NCBI GenBank assembly: GCA_027490155.1
Contig: JAIXYP010000069.1
Coordinates: forward strand, 309,192 to 373,191
Direction: 5' to 3'
DNA from: Cytophagaceae bacterium
GTDB lineage: Bacteria; Bacteroidota; Bacteroidia; Cytophagales; Flexibacteraceae
DNA length: 64,000 bases
The notes below the pieces were generated by a model, which did not search any database, had not been told where the DNA came from, and worked only from the letters and a program-made list of their open reading frames with translations. The first letter of the stretch is position 1, and each line of letters starts with the position of its first letter. Below, piece after piece: positions 1-9,558 of the stretch. A program made the translations under genes and the position numbers.

Positions 1-174
1 TGGTGTCTATAGTGTGATGGTACGGGTGGGTTCGTTGGTGCGCTGGGTGCGTGTTGTGAGGAGGTAACCAGATTGCTTACGTCGATTGTGACCAGATCTC
101 AGACAGCGTCAAATTGACGAAAATCCCAGGGGCACAATGTAACGATTGCGTATAAGTTATCCCTCCTTGTAGCC

Positions 175-1629
175 CTAAAGTGGGAACTCCGTCTGCTTCA
201 ACAAAAGGCTATTTGCACCCACGGTATAGGCATAACAAGCAGCAGGGATAAAGTGCAGAGTAGCGTTGCCTACGACGCAATCCATCGTTACTGTGCGGGA
301 GGTTACGACGGCGTTAGGTAGGTTGTGGTTATCTAGAAAGGTACTGAGGCTTTTTAACTCATTAAGATTGTTGGCATACCTGTCAGACCATTTACACTCT
401 ACAGCTGCACCAGGTTTTAGAAACTGGTTCATGAGGACGATGTCAACTTCCCCGTCTTGGCCTATGGCTTTTTCTTTTTGCCAACGGGCATAGTACACCG
501 CCGCATTCCGGTGCATCCATTGGGCCATGATGGCAGTTTCAACCAAGTCCCCAATGGCTTGGTCTTCTGGACCGACTGGCGAAAACAAGGCCCTTCTTAA
601 GGATGGGTTGGTAAGATAAATCTTGAAAAAATTGGCTCGTTTGAATGCCTTACCTGCCATGTCAATCCGGTGCACTCGTTTGATTAGGAACGCTGCTTCT
701 AGATACTCTAAGTATTTGGAGATGGTCGGCTTCTGGACGTGTGAGCTTTTGCTTAGCGTATCAAGGGAGAATTCGTGTGCTGTGTTATAGGCAACGGTAT
801 TGAACAAACTGTTTAGCTCCTGGATGTCTATGATGCCATATAGACTTGGTAGGTCACGCAATAACACCTTGTCCACGATGTCGTTCTTGATAAACCTACC
901 AGGGTCTTGGTCCACCATCGGATTGAAAATGGCCTCTGGATAGCCCCCCATATTGACATAGGCTAGGAACAAATCATTTAAAGTTTGGATGTCATCGGTC
1001 CCATAGACCTGAATCTCGGACGCTCCCCATTGCATCGATTGTGGACGCATTATTCCACTCCGATCCTGCAAATGCAAGAATTCTTGGAATGTAAGAGGAG
1101 GTAATATGAAGTCTGTGAAGCGCCCTGCACCTGACTCATTGCTTTTGAGCTTTAGTGCTGCTGCCGCTGATCCAGAAACAACAAACTTGGTAGACCTGTA
1201 TGTATCAACTAGTGATTTGAGGTGTATTTCCCAATCCTTTAGGTACTGGATCTCATCAAAGATCACGTAACAACCCTCTGTATCAGCAGTGCCAGCTCCT
1301 TCCATCGCAAGGGCAAACAGACGGGCTAGTGGCACCCGATTGTAGATTGGCGCATCAATAGACAGAAACATGATTTTTGCTGGCGGGATACCATCCATTA
1401 TCAGCTGCTGGATAACATGGTTCAGCAAGACTGTTTTGCCAACTCGGCGCGGGCCCATAAGGACCACTGCCCTTTTGTTCTCGATCGGTTTGGTGAGGCT
1501 ATAAAGCAGGTCGAAGTAGAGCCGCCGTTTCATGCGGCCATAATCCTGTGGGATTTGACCGGTTGACCACCAAGGGTTATCGTCCTTGATCCGCTTGATA
1601 ATCTCGATATCGCTGATTTCACTTAGCAT
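175..1629 (-). CDS. AAA ATPase with C-terminal DUF4143 (PD-(D/E)XK-like) domain
   Basis: A 484-residue protein of the large ATP-binding/DUF4143 family, which is common in Bacteroidota and whose cellular role is not settled. The P-loop GPRRVGKT is at residues 59-66 and a Walker B-like segment (VIFDEIQYLKDW) lies near 125-136. The C-terminal part carries GEVDIVL and, about 20 residues later, AVECKW, which fits the D and E-x-K positions of a PD-(D/E)XK fold. A Bacteroidota promoter (TATGTTTG at 1634-1641, TTTG at 1662-1665, minus strand, 20-base spacing) ends just before the ATG, so the transcript may be nearly leaderless. The -33 box sits inside a palindrome that is repeated 245 bases upstream, which suggests autoregulation (inference). 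It is a single gene with no obvious partner. Confidence 0.85.
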   Translation of the reverse strand: MLSEISDIEIIKRIKDDNPWWSTGQIPQDYGRMKRRLYFDLLYSLTKPIENKRAVVLMGPRRVGKTVLLNHVIQQLIMDGIPPAKIMFLSIDAPIYNRVPLARLFALAMEGAGTADTEGCYVIFDEIQYLKDWEIHLKSLVDTYRSTKFVVSGSAAAALKLKSNESGAGRFTDFILPPLTFQEFLHLQDRSGIMRPQSMQWGASEIQVYGTDDIQTLNDLFLAYVNMGGYPEAIFNPMVDQDPGRFIKNDIVDKVLLRDLPSLYGIIDIQELNSLFNTVAYNTAHEFSLDTLSKSSHVQKPTISKYLEYLEAAFLIKRVHRIDMAGKAFKRANFFKIYLTNPSLRRALFSPVGPEDQAIGDLVETAIMAQWMHRNAAVYYARWQKEKAIGQDGEVDIVLMNQFLKPGAAVECKWSDRYANNLNELKSLSTFLDNHNLPNAVVTSRTVTMDCVVGNATLHFIPAACYAYTVGANSLLLKQTEFPL

Positions 1630-1633
1630 AGTT

Positions 1634-1665
1634 CAAACATAAGTATCCCCTGTCAAATAAGCAAA
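1634..1665 (-). promoter_or_regulatory. Promoter of the AAA/DUF4143 gene
   Basis: On the minus strand, TTTG (1662-1665) is followed by 20 bases and TATGTTTG (1634-1641), a full match to the Bacteroidota primary-sigma consensus TTTG-N19/20-TAnnTTTG. The predicted transcription start falls at or next to the ATG at 1629. Confidence 0.6.
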
Positions 1666-1684
1666 CTCGATATTGCTTATTTTT
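1652..1684. repeat. Palindromic repeat copy 1 (operator-like)
   Basis: A 33-base element identical to 1896-1928. Its core is an inverted repeat, AAATAAGCAA and TTGCTTATTT, separated by 8 bases. It covers the -33 box of the AAA/DUF4143 promoter, so it is more likely a protein-binding operator than a terminator. Confidence 0.65.
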
Positions 1685-1895
1685 ACGATGGGATATAAGT
1701 GTCTGATATGCAGTTTTATATACAGGGTTCTGTTCTGACACCTAGAGCCGATATGGTCGCTTTGATGTCCATCCGGATAGACCTTATCCAAGATAAGGCC
1801 ATTTGTAAGGCCATGCTATAGCCTATAGCAAACATGAGGGCCTTGAGTGGTCTTGGCGGCAGCTTTTACATCACTAATCTCACACCAATAAACTA

Positions 1896-1928
1896 GTCAA
1901 ATAAGCAAACTCGATATTGCTTATTTTT
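1896..1928. repeat. Palindromic repeat copy 2
   Basis: A second identical copy, in the same orientation, of the 33-base element at 1652-1684, with the same inverted-repeat core. No TAnnTTTG box lies at the right distance on the minus strand, so this copy seems not to be part of a promoter. It may be a second operator, or mark the edge of a duplicated or inserted ~245-base segment. The bases between the copies (1685-1895) hold no recognisable gene. Confidence 0.6.
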
Positions 1929-1959
1929 TGTACCCACTGTAATCTACTAATAGTCAGAA

Positions 1960-3444
1960 TTATATATCGTACGACATCCCGACAAAAAAGCCAGGTTTGT
2001 CGCCCAGTTGGTTCCAAGAATACTCCATTTTGAAGATCAGGTCATAGAACGTGGCGATATCAAGTCCAAAACCGCCCCCCATCAAGAAGCGGTTGCTGAG
2101 CCTTCCATTCGTTGGGGTGGCAAAGGGTGCATTCACAAATCCGCAGTCGGCATAAGTTTTGGCATAGATTTCGATCGGCACTTTGTTGAACTGTTTCCAG
2201 CCAAAGAAGCTGTCTAGATTAAAGACCTTAGTTAGCAGTTTGCGCCGCAACGAATTGCGGTTGATGAAGAGCTGCGGGCCTTCCACTAGGTATAGCTCGT
2301 AGCCACGTATGCCATAGCGGCCATAGCGCATCCCCTGCGAGGTGAGGTAACTTTGTTGGTTGGGTGAGCTCAGGATAACCTCTAGGCGGTGTGCTGAGTA
2401 CCACTTGTCGCCAAGGTCAAAAAACTTGCTGAACGCCACATCAAGGTTCAGCATGCGGTTGTTGTCCCCAGGTAGGACACCTAGCACATCGAGTGCAGAA
2501 ACTAAATACCAACCCTTAGTAGGGTAGTAGCGGATATTACGGTAGTCATAGACGAACAAGTAGCTCAGCGTCAGATATTGCTGGTAGGTGCGCCCATCTA
2601 GGAAATAGTCTGGGTTTTTGGCCGCGAAGTCTTCTGGGATGGTGTTCTGGTCATAATTGACGGTCAGCACGTGGGTCTGGAAAAATCCCACCCGCCGACT
2701 CACCGAGGTCGAGGCATTGAACCTGGTACGGCCTAGAGGACCTGATGCGGTGTCAAACTTTTGTTTGTTATTGACGGTCTCGAGGGCGATGTATTTGTTG
2801 GTGGTGTACGATACCCGAGCCGTGACGCTGGTATTGAGTTTTTTGTCCAAGATCGGAAAGGAGTAGGCAAGCTCATAACTGCGGGCAAATCCGGTCTGGA
2901 ACGTAAAGCTGGCTGGGTCGTTGTAGCCAAAGGTGTTGTATTGATTGACCCTTATCCCATAATTGACCCGAGACAGACTTGCCCCTCGGTTATAGACCCA
3001 TTCATTGAAGCTGCGGTCTGCGAGCTCGAACACAGGGGCAGGGAAAAAGTACCAGCGCTCACTCATGTTCAGGACCAAATCCGTCGTGTCGGCAATGCTA
3101 GTATCAGGATTGGCACGATAGTGCTTTACCTGTATGCTCACGAAGTTAAAGAGCTTGGTATTGAAGACCTTGTTGCACTCGTACCGGAAGAACTTGGCCG
3201 TATCAGCAAGTTTGACGTTGGTGCCGGGCTCTAGCTGTAGCTCGCGCAGGATGATGCGGTCCTTGGTGCGCTTATTGCCAACCAGTTTGACCTGATTGAT
3301 CACCAGCCGTTTGCCTTTGCCATCATCTGGACCCGGGACCCACTCAGCAGTTTGGGCATGGGAGGTTGTGGCCAGAAGGCATAGGATGACCATCAAGCCT
3401 GAAACTAATCCCAAACAAAAGCCAGAGAAAAAATGGTATCCCAT
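1960..3444 (-). CDS. Omp85/BamA-type outer-membrane protein
   Basis: An outer-membrane beta-barrel protein of the surface-antigen (Omp85) superfamily. After a signal peptide (hydrophobic run ending TSHAQT) comes one POTRA-like domain (VNQ/INQVKLVGNKRTKD type, then LRELQLEPG), followed by a barrel rich in alternating aromatic and polar residues and ending in FFVGMSYDI, a typical terminal strand. The open frame extends to 3543, but the ATG at 3444 places the signal peptide at the N-terminus and is preferred, giving 494 residues. Full BamA has five POTRAs and about 800 residues, so this is one of the short Omp85 paralogues; its substrate is unknown. It is divergent from acsA. Confidence 0.75.
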   Translation of the reverse strand: MGYHFFSGFCLGLVSGLMVILCLLATTSHAQTAEWVPGPDDGKGKRLVINQVKLVGNKRTKDRIILRELQLEPGTNVKLADTAKFFRYECNKVFNTKLFNFVSIQVKHYRANPDTSIADTTDLVLNMSERWYFFPAPVFELADRSFNEWVYNRGASLSRVNYGIRVNQYNTFGYNDPASFTFQTGFARSYELAYSFPILDKKLNTSVTARVSYTTNKYIALETVNNKQKFDTASGPLGRTRFNASTSVSRRVGFFQTHVLTVNYDQNTIPEDFAAKNPDYFLDGRTYQQYLTLSYLFVYDYRNIRYYPTKGWYLVSALDVLGVLPGDNNRMLNLDVAFSKFFDLGDKWYSAHRLEVILSSPNQQSYLTSQGMRYGRYGIRGYELYLVEGPQLFINRNSLRRKLLTKVFNLDSFFGWKQFNKVPIEIYAKTYADCGFVNAPFATPTNGRLSNRFLMGGGFGLDIATFYDLIFKMEYSWNQLGDKPGFFVGMSYDI

Positions 3445-3603
3445 GGCTAACCTTAGGATGATAGACCTTAAGGCATTCGATTGTGGTACCTGATCTGCTG
3501 TCAAGGTTGCGTGCGGTCTGGATATCCTTAGGTCGTGATGCAAACTCGGAGCAAGGGCTTTTGGCTGTTAATCTGCTTTTTTGGTCATGTCCTATGCTGC
3601 GGC

Positions 3604-3633
3604 TTGATTTGCGCCTGCATCATCGTATATTTT
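3604..3633 (+). promoter_or_regulatory. Putative acsA promoter
   Basis: TTG (3604-3606), 19 bases, then TATATTTT (3626-3633) matches the Bacteroidota promoter pattern at most positions. It overlaps the upstream TTG start of the open frame (3632), which supports the ATG at 3719 as the true start, with a leader of about 80 bases. Confidence 0.4.
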
Positions 3634-3718
3634 GACCATTGGTGTCTGGCAGACAAGTCAGCAAGGACACTATCGATACCTCCAAATTAGCACAAAAAAC
3701 CAATCAAGTCTCAAAAAA

Positions 3719-5614
3719 ATGGCCACCACCATCCGTTCCCTAGCTGAGTATCATACCGCTTGGCAGCAAAGTATAGAGTCCCCAGACCAGTTTTGGGCGG
3801 CCCAAGCTGCTGATTTCCACTGGTATAAACCATGGCATACGGTCTGCGCCTACGACTTTGGGAAACCAGAGATCAAATGGTTTGACGGCGGGGTGACCAA
3901 TATCTGCTACAACGCACTTGACCGCCATCTGCCCTTGCGTGCGCACCAGCGGGCCTTGGTTTGGGAAGCCAATGACGTGCAGGAGGCGAGCAAAACATAT
4001 ACCTACCAAGAGCTTCATCAGGAGGTATGCCAGCTAGCCAATGCCCTACTTTCGTTGGGTGTACAAAAGGGGGACAGGGTTTGTATTTACCTACCAATGG
4101 TGCCTCAACTTCCGATGGCTTTGTTGGCTTGTGCCCGTATTGGTGCTATCCATTCGGTGGTGTTTGCAGGTTTTTCGGCCTCTGCGTTGGCGGACCGTAT
4201 CAATGATGCTGGCTGCAAGGTGGTCCTGACCAGTGATGGTAGCTACAGGGGTAACAAGGTGATCGAGGTAAAAAGCCTAGTTGATCAGGCCCTGCTGACC
4301 TGCCCAACCGTGGAGCATGTATTGGTCCTGAATCGTACTGGGACAAAAGTGGATATGGTGTCAGGCCGAGATGCGAAGTGGGAGGATCTGGTACCACATC
4401 AACCACCCCTTTGCCCTGCCGAGCCGATGGATGCGGAGGATATGTTGTTTATACTCTATACCTCGGGCTCTACTGGCAAACCCAAAGGGGTGGTCCATAC
4501 CACAGCGGGCTATATGGTCTGGGCGGATTATACGTTCCGGAACGTTTTTCAGTACCAAGAGGGAGAGCTGTTTTTCTGCACGGCTGATGTTGGCTGGATC
4601 ACTGGCCATACCTACCTCACGTACGGGCCATTACTTGCGGGCGCCACTACCTTGATGTTTGAGGGCATTCCCACTTGGCCTGATGCCGCGCGCTTTTGGC
4701 AGATCATCGACAAACATGAGGTCAATATTTTCTATACAGCACCAACCGCTATTCGGTCCTTAATGGCTGCAGGGCCTGATTTACCTAGGGATTACAAGCT
4801 TGATAGCTTGCGGGTCCTAGGCTCAGTAGGAGAACCGATTAATGAAGAGGCTTGGCTTTGGTACCATGAGCTGGTTGGCAAAAATAACTGCCCAATTACC
4901 GACACTTGGTGGCAGACCGAAACGGGTGGCATCATGATCGCACCCTTGGCAGGCATCACCCCAACGAAGCCTGGTTATGCCACCTTGCCACTGCCTGGGG
5001 TTGAGCCTATCCTGGTTGATAACGATGGGGTTGAGCTTATCGGTAATAACCAAGAAGGTAACCTATGCCTCCGACGGCCCAACCCGGGAATGGTGCGCAC
5101 TACTTATGGTGACCATGAGCGTTGTCGACTGGCCTATTTTAGCACTTACCCTGGGCTTTACTTCACAGGGGATGGCTGCAAACGTGATGCTGATGGTGAT
5201 TACCGCATCTTGGGCCGTGTCGATGACGTGATCAATGTCAGCGGCCACCGCCTCGGCACTGCGGAAGTAGAAGACGCTATTTGTCAGCACTTTATGGTCA
5301 ATGAGGCTGCGGTTGTTGGTATGGCGCATGACATCAAAGGGCAGGGTATCTATGCCTTCGTGATTAAGGATCCGCAGGCCGAAATATCAGAGGTGGACCT
5401 TAGGGCGGAGATAATGGCAACCGTACAGCAGCATATTGGGGGCATTGCCAAACCTGATGTTATTCAGTTTGTGCCTGGCCTACCCAAGACCCGAAGTGGT
5501 AAAATCATGCGTCGCATCCTACGCAAGATCGTTGAGCGAGACCTTAGCAACCTAGGGGATACGAGCACCTTGCTTGACCCTGCTGTGGTGGATGTGATTG
5601 TGGCGGGCAGGTAA
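3719..5614 (+). CDS. acsA: Acetyl-CoA synthetase (AMP-forming)
   Basis: Makes acetyl-CoA from acetate, ATP and CoA through an acetyl-AMP intermediate, in the cytoplasm. The 631-residue protein has the usual ~630-650-residue length. The adenylate-forming P-loop YTSGSTGKPKG is at 247-257, followed by the DTWWQTETGG motif and the GRVDDVINVSGHR hinge region. The C-terminal GLPKTRSGKIMRRILR holds the lysine that is commonly acetylated to control the enzyme. The frame is open from TTG 3632, but the first 29 codons overlap the likely promoter and do not match the family; MATTIRS at 3719 is preferred. It is a single gene, divergent from the Omp85 gene. Confidence 0.95.
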   Translation: MATTIRSLAEYHTAWQQSIESPDQFWAAQAADFHWYKPWHTVCAYDFGKPEIKWFDGGVTNICYNALDRHLPLRAHQRALVWEANDVQEASKTYTYQELHQEVCQLANALLSLGVQKGDRVCIYLPMVPQLPMALLACARIGAIHSVVFAGFSASALADRINDAGCKVVLTSDGSYRGNKVIEVKSLVDQALLTCPTVEHVLVLNRTGTKVDMVSGRDAKWEDLVPHQPPLCPAEPMDAEDMLFILYTSGSTGKPKGVVHTTAGYMVWADYTFRNVFQYQEGELFFCTADVGWITGHTYLTYGPLLAGATTLMFEGIPTWPDAARFWQIIDKHEVNIFYTAPTAIRSLMAAGPDLPRDYKLDSLRVLGSVGEPINEEAWLWYHELVGKNNCPITDTWWQTETGGIMIAPLAGITPTKPGYATLPLPGVEPILVDNDGVELIGNNQEGNLCLRRPNPGMVRTTYGDHERCRLAYFSTYPGLYFTGDGCKRDADGDYRILGRVDDVINVSGHRLGTAEVEDAICQHFMVNEAAVVGMAHDIKGQGIYAFVIKDPQAEISEVDLRAEIMATVQQHIGGIAKPDVIQFVPGLPKTRSGKIMRRILRKIVERDLSNLGDTSTLLDPAVVDVIVAGR

Positions 5615-5889
5615 GGTGGCGCGCTGATAAAGTTGCAAGCAAAGACGGTAAGACTGACGTCGAATAAATATTTTGGCGACACAAATGCCGTTTTTGACTT
5701 ATTTGGAGAGGTTTGTGTCAGATTAGGAATATTTTAACATCTAGAGCGATAGGCTCAGTCATTGTTTTGGCTTAATTGTGTGCACAATCAGCCAAGGAAC
5801 CTATGAATTTTCAACCTCAAACCAGAGTCCCCCTTATCCTAAAAGGGTGCCACCAACAAAGGGTAGCTCCAAAACCTACCACATCTGAT

Positions 5890-6051
5890 TCTGGTCAGCC
5901 ACATTGCCGCCACGACCAACTAGGCCGCTATGCTGGCACCTTTGGCGTCAAGGACCAACAGGTCAATACCGACCTAGCCCCAGGGCTATACTACCTACGT
6001 GTTCAACTTTCTGATGGCACCTTCAAATCACTGAAACATGTCATCCGCTAA
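5890..6051 (+). pseudogene. Remnant of a T9SS sorting domain
   Basis: The end of a small open frame (from 5776) reads QQVNTDLAPGLYYLRVQL, then a strand ending KHVIR and a stop. This is the second half of a type A T9SS C-terminal sorting domain. The residues before it do not give the expected first half, and the frame shows signs of shifts around 5900-5940, where short pieces resembling V-T-N-x-L-G occur out of frame. It looks like the decayed tail of a lost secreted-protein gene. Its stop overlaps the start of the next gene by 14 bases. A short expressed peptide cannot be excluded. Confidence 0.55.
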
Positions 6052-8299
6052 ACTGTTCCTTCTGCTTTTCATCCTAATTGGGCCATTTTGTATGGCCCAA
6101 ACGGGGTTTCGACCTGTTATTTTCCCTGTGGAAAATACACCTTCATTTTATGTTACTAGCGATAATAACGGGCCTAATTTCAGTATCATTGATAGTCTTC
6201 TCTTTGGTTCAGGTGTCTTCAACCTTTCAACAAAGAAAATCATTGATCCGCCTATTGACTTTCGTCAAATCCCCTCAGTTAAGTGGGTAACCGCCGTTAA
6301 TAACCAGTTTTTTCTGATTTATAATCAGCAAAGGGGTATTAATCCAGACACAATTGGTTATTATGATATTAATACTAAGCAATTGATCAAAATTTGGGGC
6401 CCAAGAAGTTTCAATTCTGCGGAAGCTAGCTTAAATAGAAAATATCTGAAACTTTGTTTCCGAGTAGGTAACTTACTGAAGTTCCAAACGGATACAATTT
6501 TTACAGGCGTGCCCCCACTTAACCCCTCTCGCTCTCGTTTCATCACCGTTGACTTAAACACTGGTCAGGTGGTTCAACAAGACAGTATAACCCGAAAGGA
6601 GACGATCAGAATAATGCCATCTGGTACAATCTACTCATGGGCCGAAACTGAAACAAAAGTTTTAAGTTACCGACTTACTATAAAGCGTCTACTTCCGAAT
6701 AGTATCAAGTTCGACACACTGACTGATGGCATATATCCAAATTGTATATGGGGTTTGCCCTGCGTACCCAATCCAGTTCCGGCGCCTGGTGACGATATGC
6801 GTTTCACAGAACACAATGGTGGATTATACCACTCTTGTCGGAGTGGCTTTGGTTCTTGCTTTAACGCCTTTCATTACAACTTCAGCACTAAACTTTGGGA
6901 GCCTGACACCCTCGGCCTAGGCACCAACAAAGTAGCTAATCTGCATGTGGTGGTCAATGATACGCTGTACCTCGGCAACTCGACGGGTTGGTATGCCAAA
7001 CTCAATGGCCGCTGGGTCAAGAACAATTGGCCTGCCCAGATAGGCGATTGGGGTGTTTCTTACCAAGGTACGCCTTTTGTCTCGACCAATGTTGGTTTGC
7101 GCTATCTCGACAGAACTACTAATCAATGGCGGCCCCTCATCAACGAGAACCCAAACTATGCTTACACCCTAGAGCGACATTCTGGGGATCAGCTAATTGT
7201 TGATTGTGGTGCAGGTAAACTATATAGCACCGATGCAGGGCGCAACTGGAGGGTCTATGCAGCAAGGACATCCAGCACACCAGCTCCGACCTTGTATCGA
7301 GATTTTATGACGATGGGTGGCGGCCCACAGGTTGCGGTCAATTTTGATAGTCTGCGCACCAACACGGTTCGGTTGTCCGTTGGCCAGCTCGTGACGTTTA
7401 GGGAATATAATAACGTCCGGATCGGGAACTCGTTGTTTTCGCTCCAGAACCGTAACTCGGCACCCACCACCTTGTTTAACCTGATGGTCAGCCATGATAC
7501 GGCCCGCACTTGGTTCAGGGTCAACACCATAGGCCTGCCTACTACTGGCATCATCAAGGGGACGTATGCTGTTGGCGCTAATCTCTATACCTCGATTGAT
7601 CCTGGTGGGGTATTCGTCAGTACCAACCAAGGGTATAACTGGTCGCCCATTTCAAATATCAATTTTGAGCCAGCATCACCTCCCATTTTTTCTGGGTATG
7701 GGGATACAGTCTTGGTCTTGTCTGCTCAATGGTTGTACCTCAGCACTAATGGTGGTCAAAACTTTGTACCAGGCAACCATCCTACCGCCTCAACTTGGGC
7801 CTGGATGCGTGGTGGAATAAATCGTCATGGATTATGGGTTATGCAAGAGGGCAACCTTTACCACAGCAGCAACCTCGGCGGCACGTGGCGGCAGGTTAGC
7901 ATACCACCACCTACTAACTGGACCAATCAATCATTCGGCTGGCTGCGGTCATGCTCACTATCTGATACCTCCATCGCCTTGATTACTGACACTAGACTCT
8001 GGATGGGGCATACGAGTGCGAACCCTATCCTAAATCTCAAGGAAATTACCCCAGAAACGGTAGCAAAGGATGTGTCGACCTTGATGGTGGTGCCCAACCC
8101 CAATGATGGTAGTTTCAGTGTCCAGAGTTCCAATCCAGATGAGCAGATTATGCAAGTCACGGTGCGGAATACCCTTGGGCAGGTTGTGCATCAGTCTACT
8201 ACCACCAACCTGCAACTATCGCTCCCTGCTGGGGTCTATCACCTGACAGCTAAGCTGGGCTCAAACAAACAGTTCAGTCAACGGATGGTGATTCGGTAG
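6038..8299 (+). CDS. Secreted T9SS protein with beta-propeller-like repeats
   Basis: A 753-residue secreted protein. The signal peptide covers residues 1-20 (LFLLLFILIGPFCMAQ). The middle contains repeated strands with Asp-box-like pieces (STDAGRNWRVY, STNQGYNWSPI, STNGGQNF, SSNLGGTWRQV), as in sialidase/sortilin-type propellers. The C-terminus is a type A T9SS sorting domain (VVPNPNDGSFSV, then VTVRNTLGQVV, then LPAGVYHLTA, ending MVIR), which sends the protein through the outer membrane and is normally cleaved. The ligand or substrate is unknown, and no catalytic residues could be named. The gene starts inside the stop region of a sorting-domain remnant, so the locus probably arose by duplication and loss of T9SS genes. 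Confidence 0.8.
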   Translation: MSSAKLFLLLFILIGPFCMAQTGFRPVIFPVENTPSFYVTSDNNGPNFSIIDSLLFGSGVFNLSTKKIIDPPIDFRQIPSVKWVTAVNNQFFLIYNQQRGINPDTIGYYDINTKQLIKIWGPRSFNSAEASLNRKYLKLCFRVGNLLKFQTDTIFTGVPPLNPSRSRFITVDLNTGQVVQQDSITRKETIRIMPSGTIYSWAETETKVLSYRLTIKRLLPNSIKFDTLTDGIYPNCIWGLPCVPNPVPAPGDDMRFTEHNGGLYHSCRSGFGSCFNAFHYNFSTKLWEPDTLGLGTNKVANLHVVVNDTLYLGNSTGWYAKLNGRWVKNNWPAQIGDWGVSYQGTPFVSTNVGLRYLDRTTNQWRPLINENPNYAYTLERHSGDQLIVDCGAGKLYSTDAGRNWRVYAARTSSTPAPTLYRDFMTMGGGPQVAVNFDSLRTNTVRLSVGQLVTFREYNNVRIGNSLFSLQNRNSAPTTLFNLMVSHDTARTWFRVNTIGLPTTGIIKGTYAVGANLYTSIDPGGVFVSTNQGYNWSPISNINFEPASPPIFSGYGDTVLVLSAQWLYLSTNGGQNFVPGNHPTASTWAWMRGGINRHGLWVMQEGNLYHSSNLGGTWRQVSIPPPTNWTNQSFGWLRSCSLSDTSIALITDTRLWMGHTSANPILNLKEITPETVAKDVSTLMVVPNPNDGSFSVQSSNPDEQIMQVTVRNTLGQVVHQSTTTNLQLSLPAGVYHLTAKLGSNKQFSQRMVIR

Positions 8300-8509
8300 G
8301 TTTTTTGTCTTCAAATAGCGGCCATTTGTTCCTTGCTGCGGTATGAACTTGTGATAGCGAACCTAGCATCGCTGAAACCATGTCGTGGCTTCAGAATGGC
8401 GGTGCTGGGTATTACGCTGGTGCTGGCGGACAAACAAGTACGGTTTGCCTATATTGGAGGGCCAAATGGTCCAATTGTCTGGACCGCTTGGCTTCGAATC
8501 TCATTCGTA

Positions 8510-9277
8510 ATGTCTAGCCACCCATCCATCCACCATACCTGCAAAAACTGCCAAGCCGAGGCCCATGGGCTCTTTTGCCAAGTTTGTGGGCAGCAGCTTT
8601 TGGGGCCTATCACCAATAGGATGTTGTTAGAGGACACCTTTAGTAATGTGGTGGATGTCGATCGTGGTTTTTTGCATACGGTCCTCCGATTAGCGCAGAG
8701 GCCAAATGAGGTGATCCGCGACTGGTGGGAGGGCAAAACTGTGCCTTACTTTCATCCCATTAGGTTCACGATTCTGATCACGGCCATCAGCACGGTGATT
8801 ATGTTGCAGACAGGGGTATTGGCAGATGCTTATGAGGGAACCAACACTGCTACCAAACAAGGGTCTCAGGTCAAGGCTGCGCTAGACTTGATCTTTAGTT
8901 ATTTTAACGTGATCATGCTGCTCACCGTTCCGATCAAGGCCTATGTCACAACACATTTGTTCAGGGCCAGCAAACGGAACTTTGCCGAGTTCTGCTACAT
9001 GCACTGCTACCTATATGGACAGGTATTGCTTTTTCAGTTACCGGGGCATTTCTTGATGTGGTTGGCATTTGATGGGCAACATGCCTTGGCTTGGCGCATG
9101 GTTGGCCAGCTGATGCATGCCGCTTATTTTGTGTGGGCAAGCTATGGGTTACTATCCAACAAGCTGGGCACTTTGGCAGTACGCGCACTTTTACTTTCTG
9201 CGGCGCATATTTTGGCGATCTTCGTGATGATTGGGCTGCTGGTGTTTGGGTATGTGTTGGTGGGGCATGTGGTATAG
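8510..9277 (+). CDS. DUF3667-type membrane protein with N-terminal zinc ribbon
   Basis: A 255-residue protein resembling the DUF3667 family, whose function is unknown. It begins with a CKNC...CQVCG zinc-ribbon pair (residues ~10-30), then VDVDRGFLHTVLRL, a WWEGKTVPYFHPIRF segment typical of the family, and four to five membrane helices. The frame is open from 8333, but those 59 codons lack family features; the ATG at 8510 puts the zinc ribbon at the N-terminus and is preferred. Confidence 0.7.
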   Translation: MSSHPSIHHTCKNCQAEAHGLFCQVCGQQLLGPITNRMLLEDTFSNVVDVDRGFLHTVLRLAQRPNEVIRDWWEGKTVPYFHPIRFTILITAISTVIMLQTGVLADAYEGTNTATKQGSQVKAALDLIFSYFNVIMLLTVPIKAYVTTHLFRASKRNFAEFCYMHCYLYGQVLLFQLPGHFLMWLAFDGQHALAWRMVGQLMHAAYFVWASYGLLSNKLGTLAVRALLLSAAHILAIFVMIGLLVFGYVLVGHVV

Positions 9278-9558
9278 GTAATTATTTGACCTAAAAGAAT
9301 CAATTGAGGTAACCAGAATGCCGAAGTAGTGCCATGGTTACATTATCTTGAAATTTGGGAAGTGGAAATTAAATATATTTATTGGTGACGTTGTTAGGTC
9401 TAGTAGTGTCCCACTCTTGCAACAGGGTAGTATCCTGCCACCCGCCCCTAGTGAATACGAAGTCTTGTGTGATTTAACATGATGCTAGGAAAATGATTTA
9501 TTGCGATTTGGTAGATTATCTTATTATACACCAATTCTGCACCTAGTCTACAATATTA

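Noticed and set aside
1685..1895. Segment between the two 33-base repeats as a small mobile element
   Set aside because: No transposase-like frame, terminal inverted repeats or target-site duplication beyond the palindromes themselves; operator duplication explains the repeats equally well.
3632..3718. N-terminal extension of acetyl-CoA synthetase from a TTG codon
   Set aside because: The TTG lies in a likely -7 box and the added residues do not fit the family; the ATG at 3719 does.
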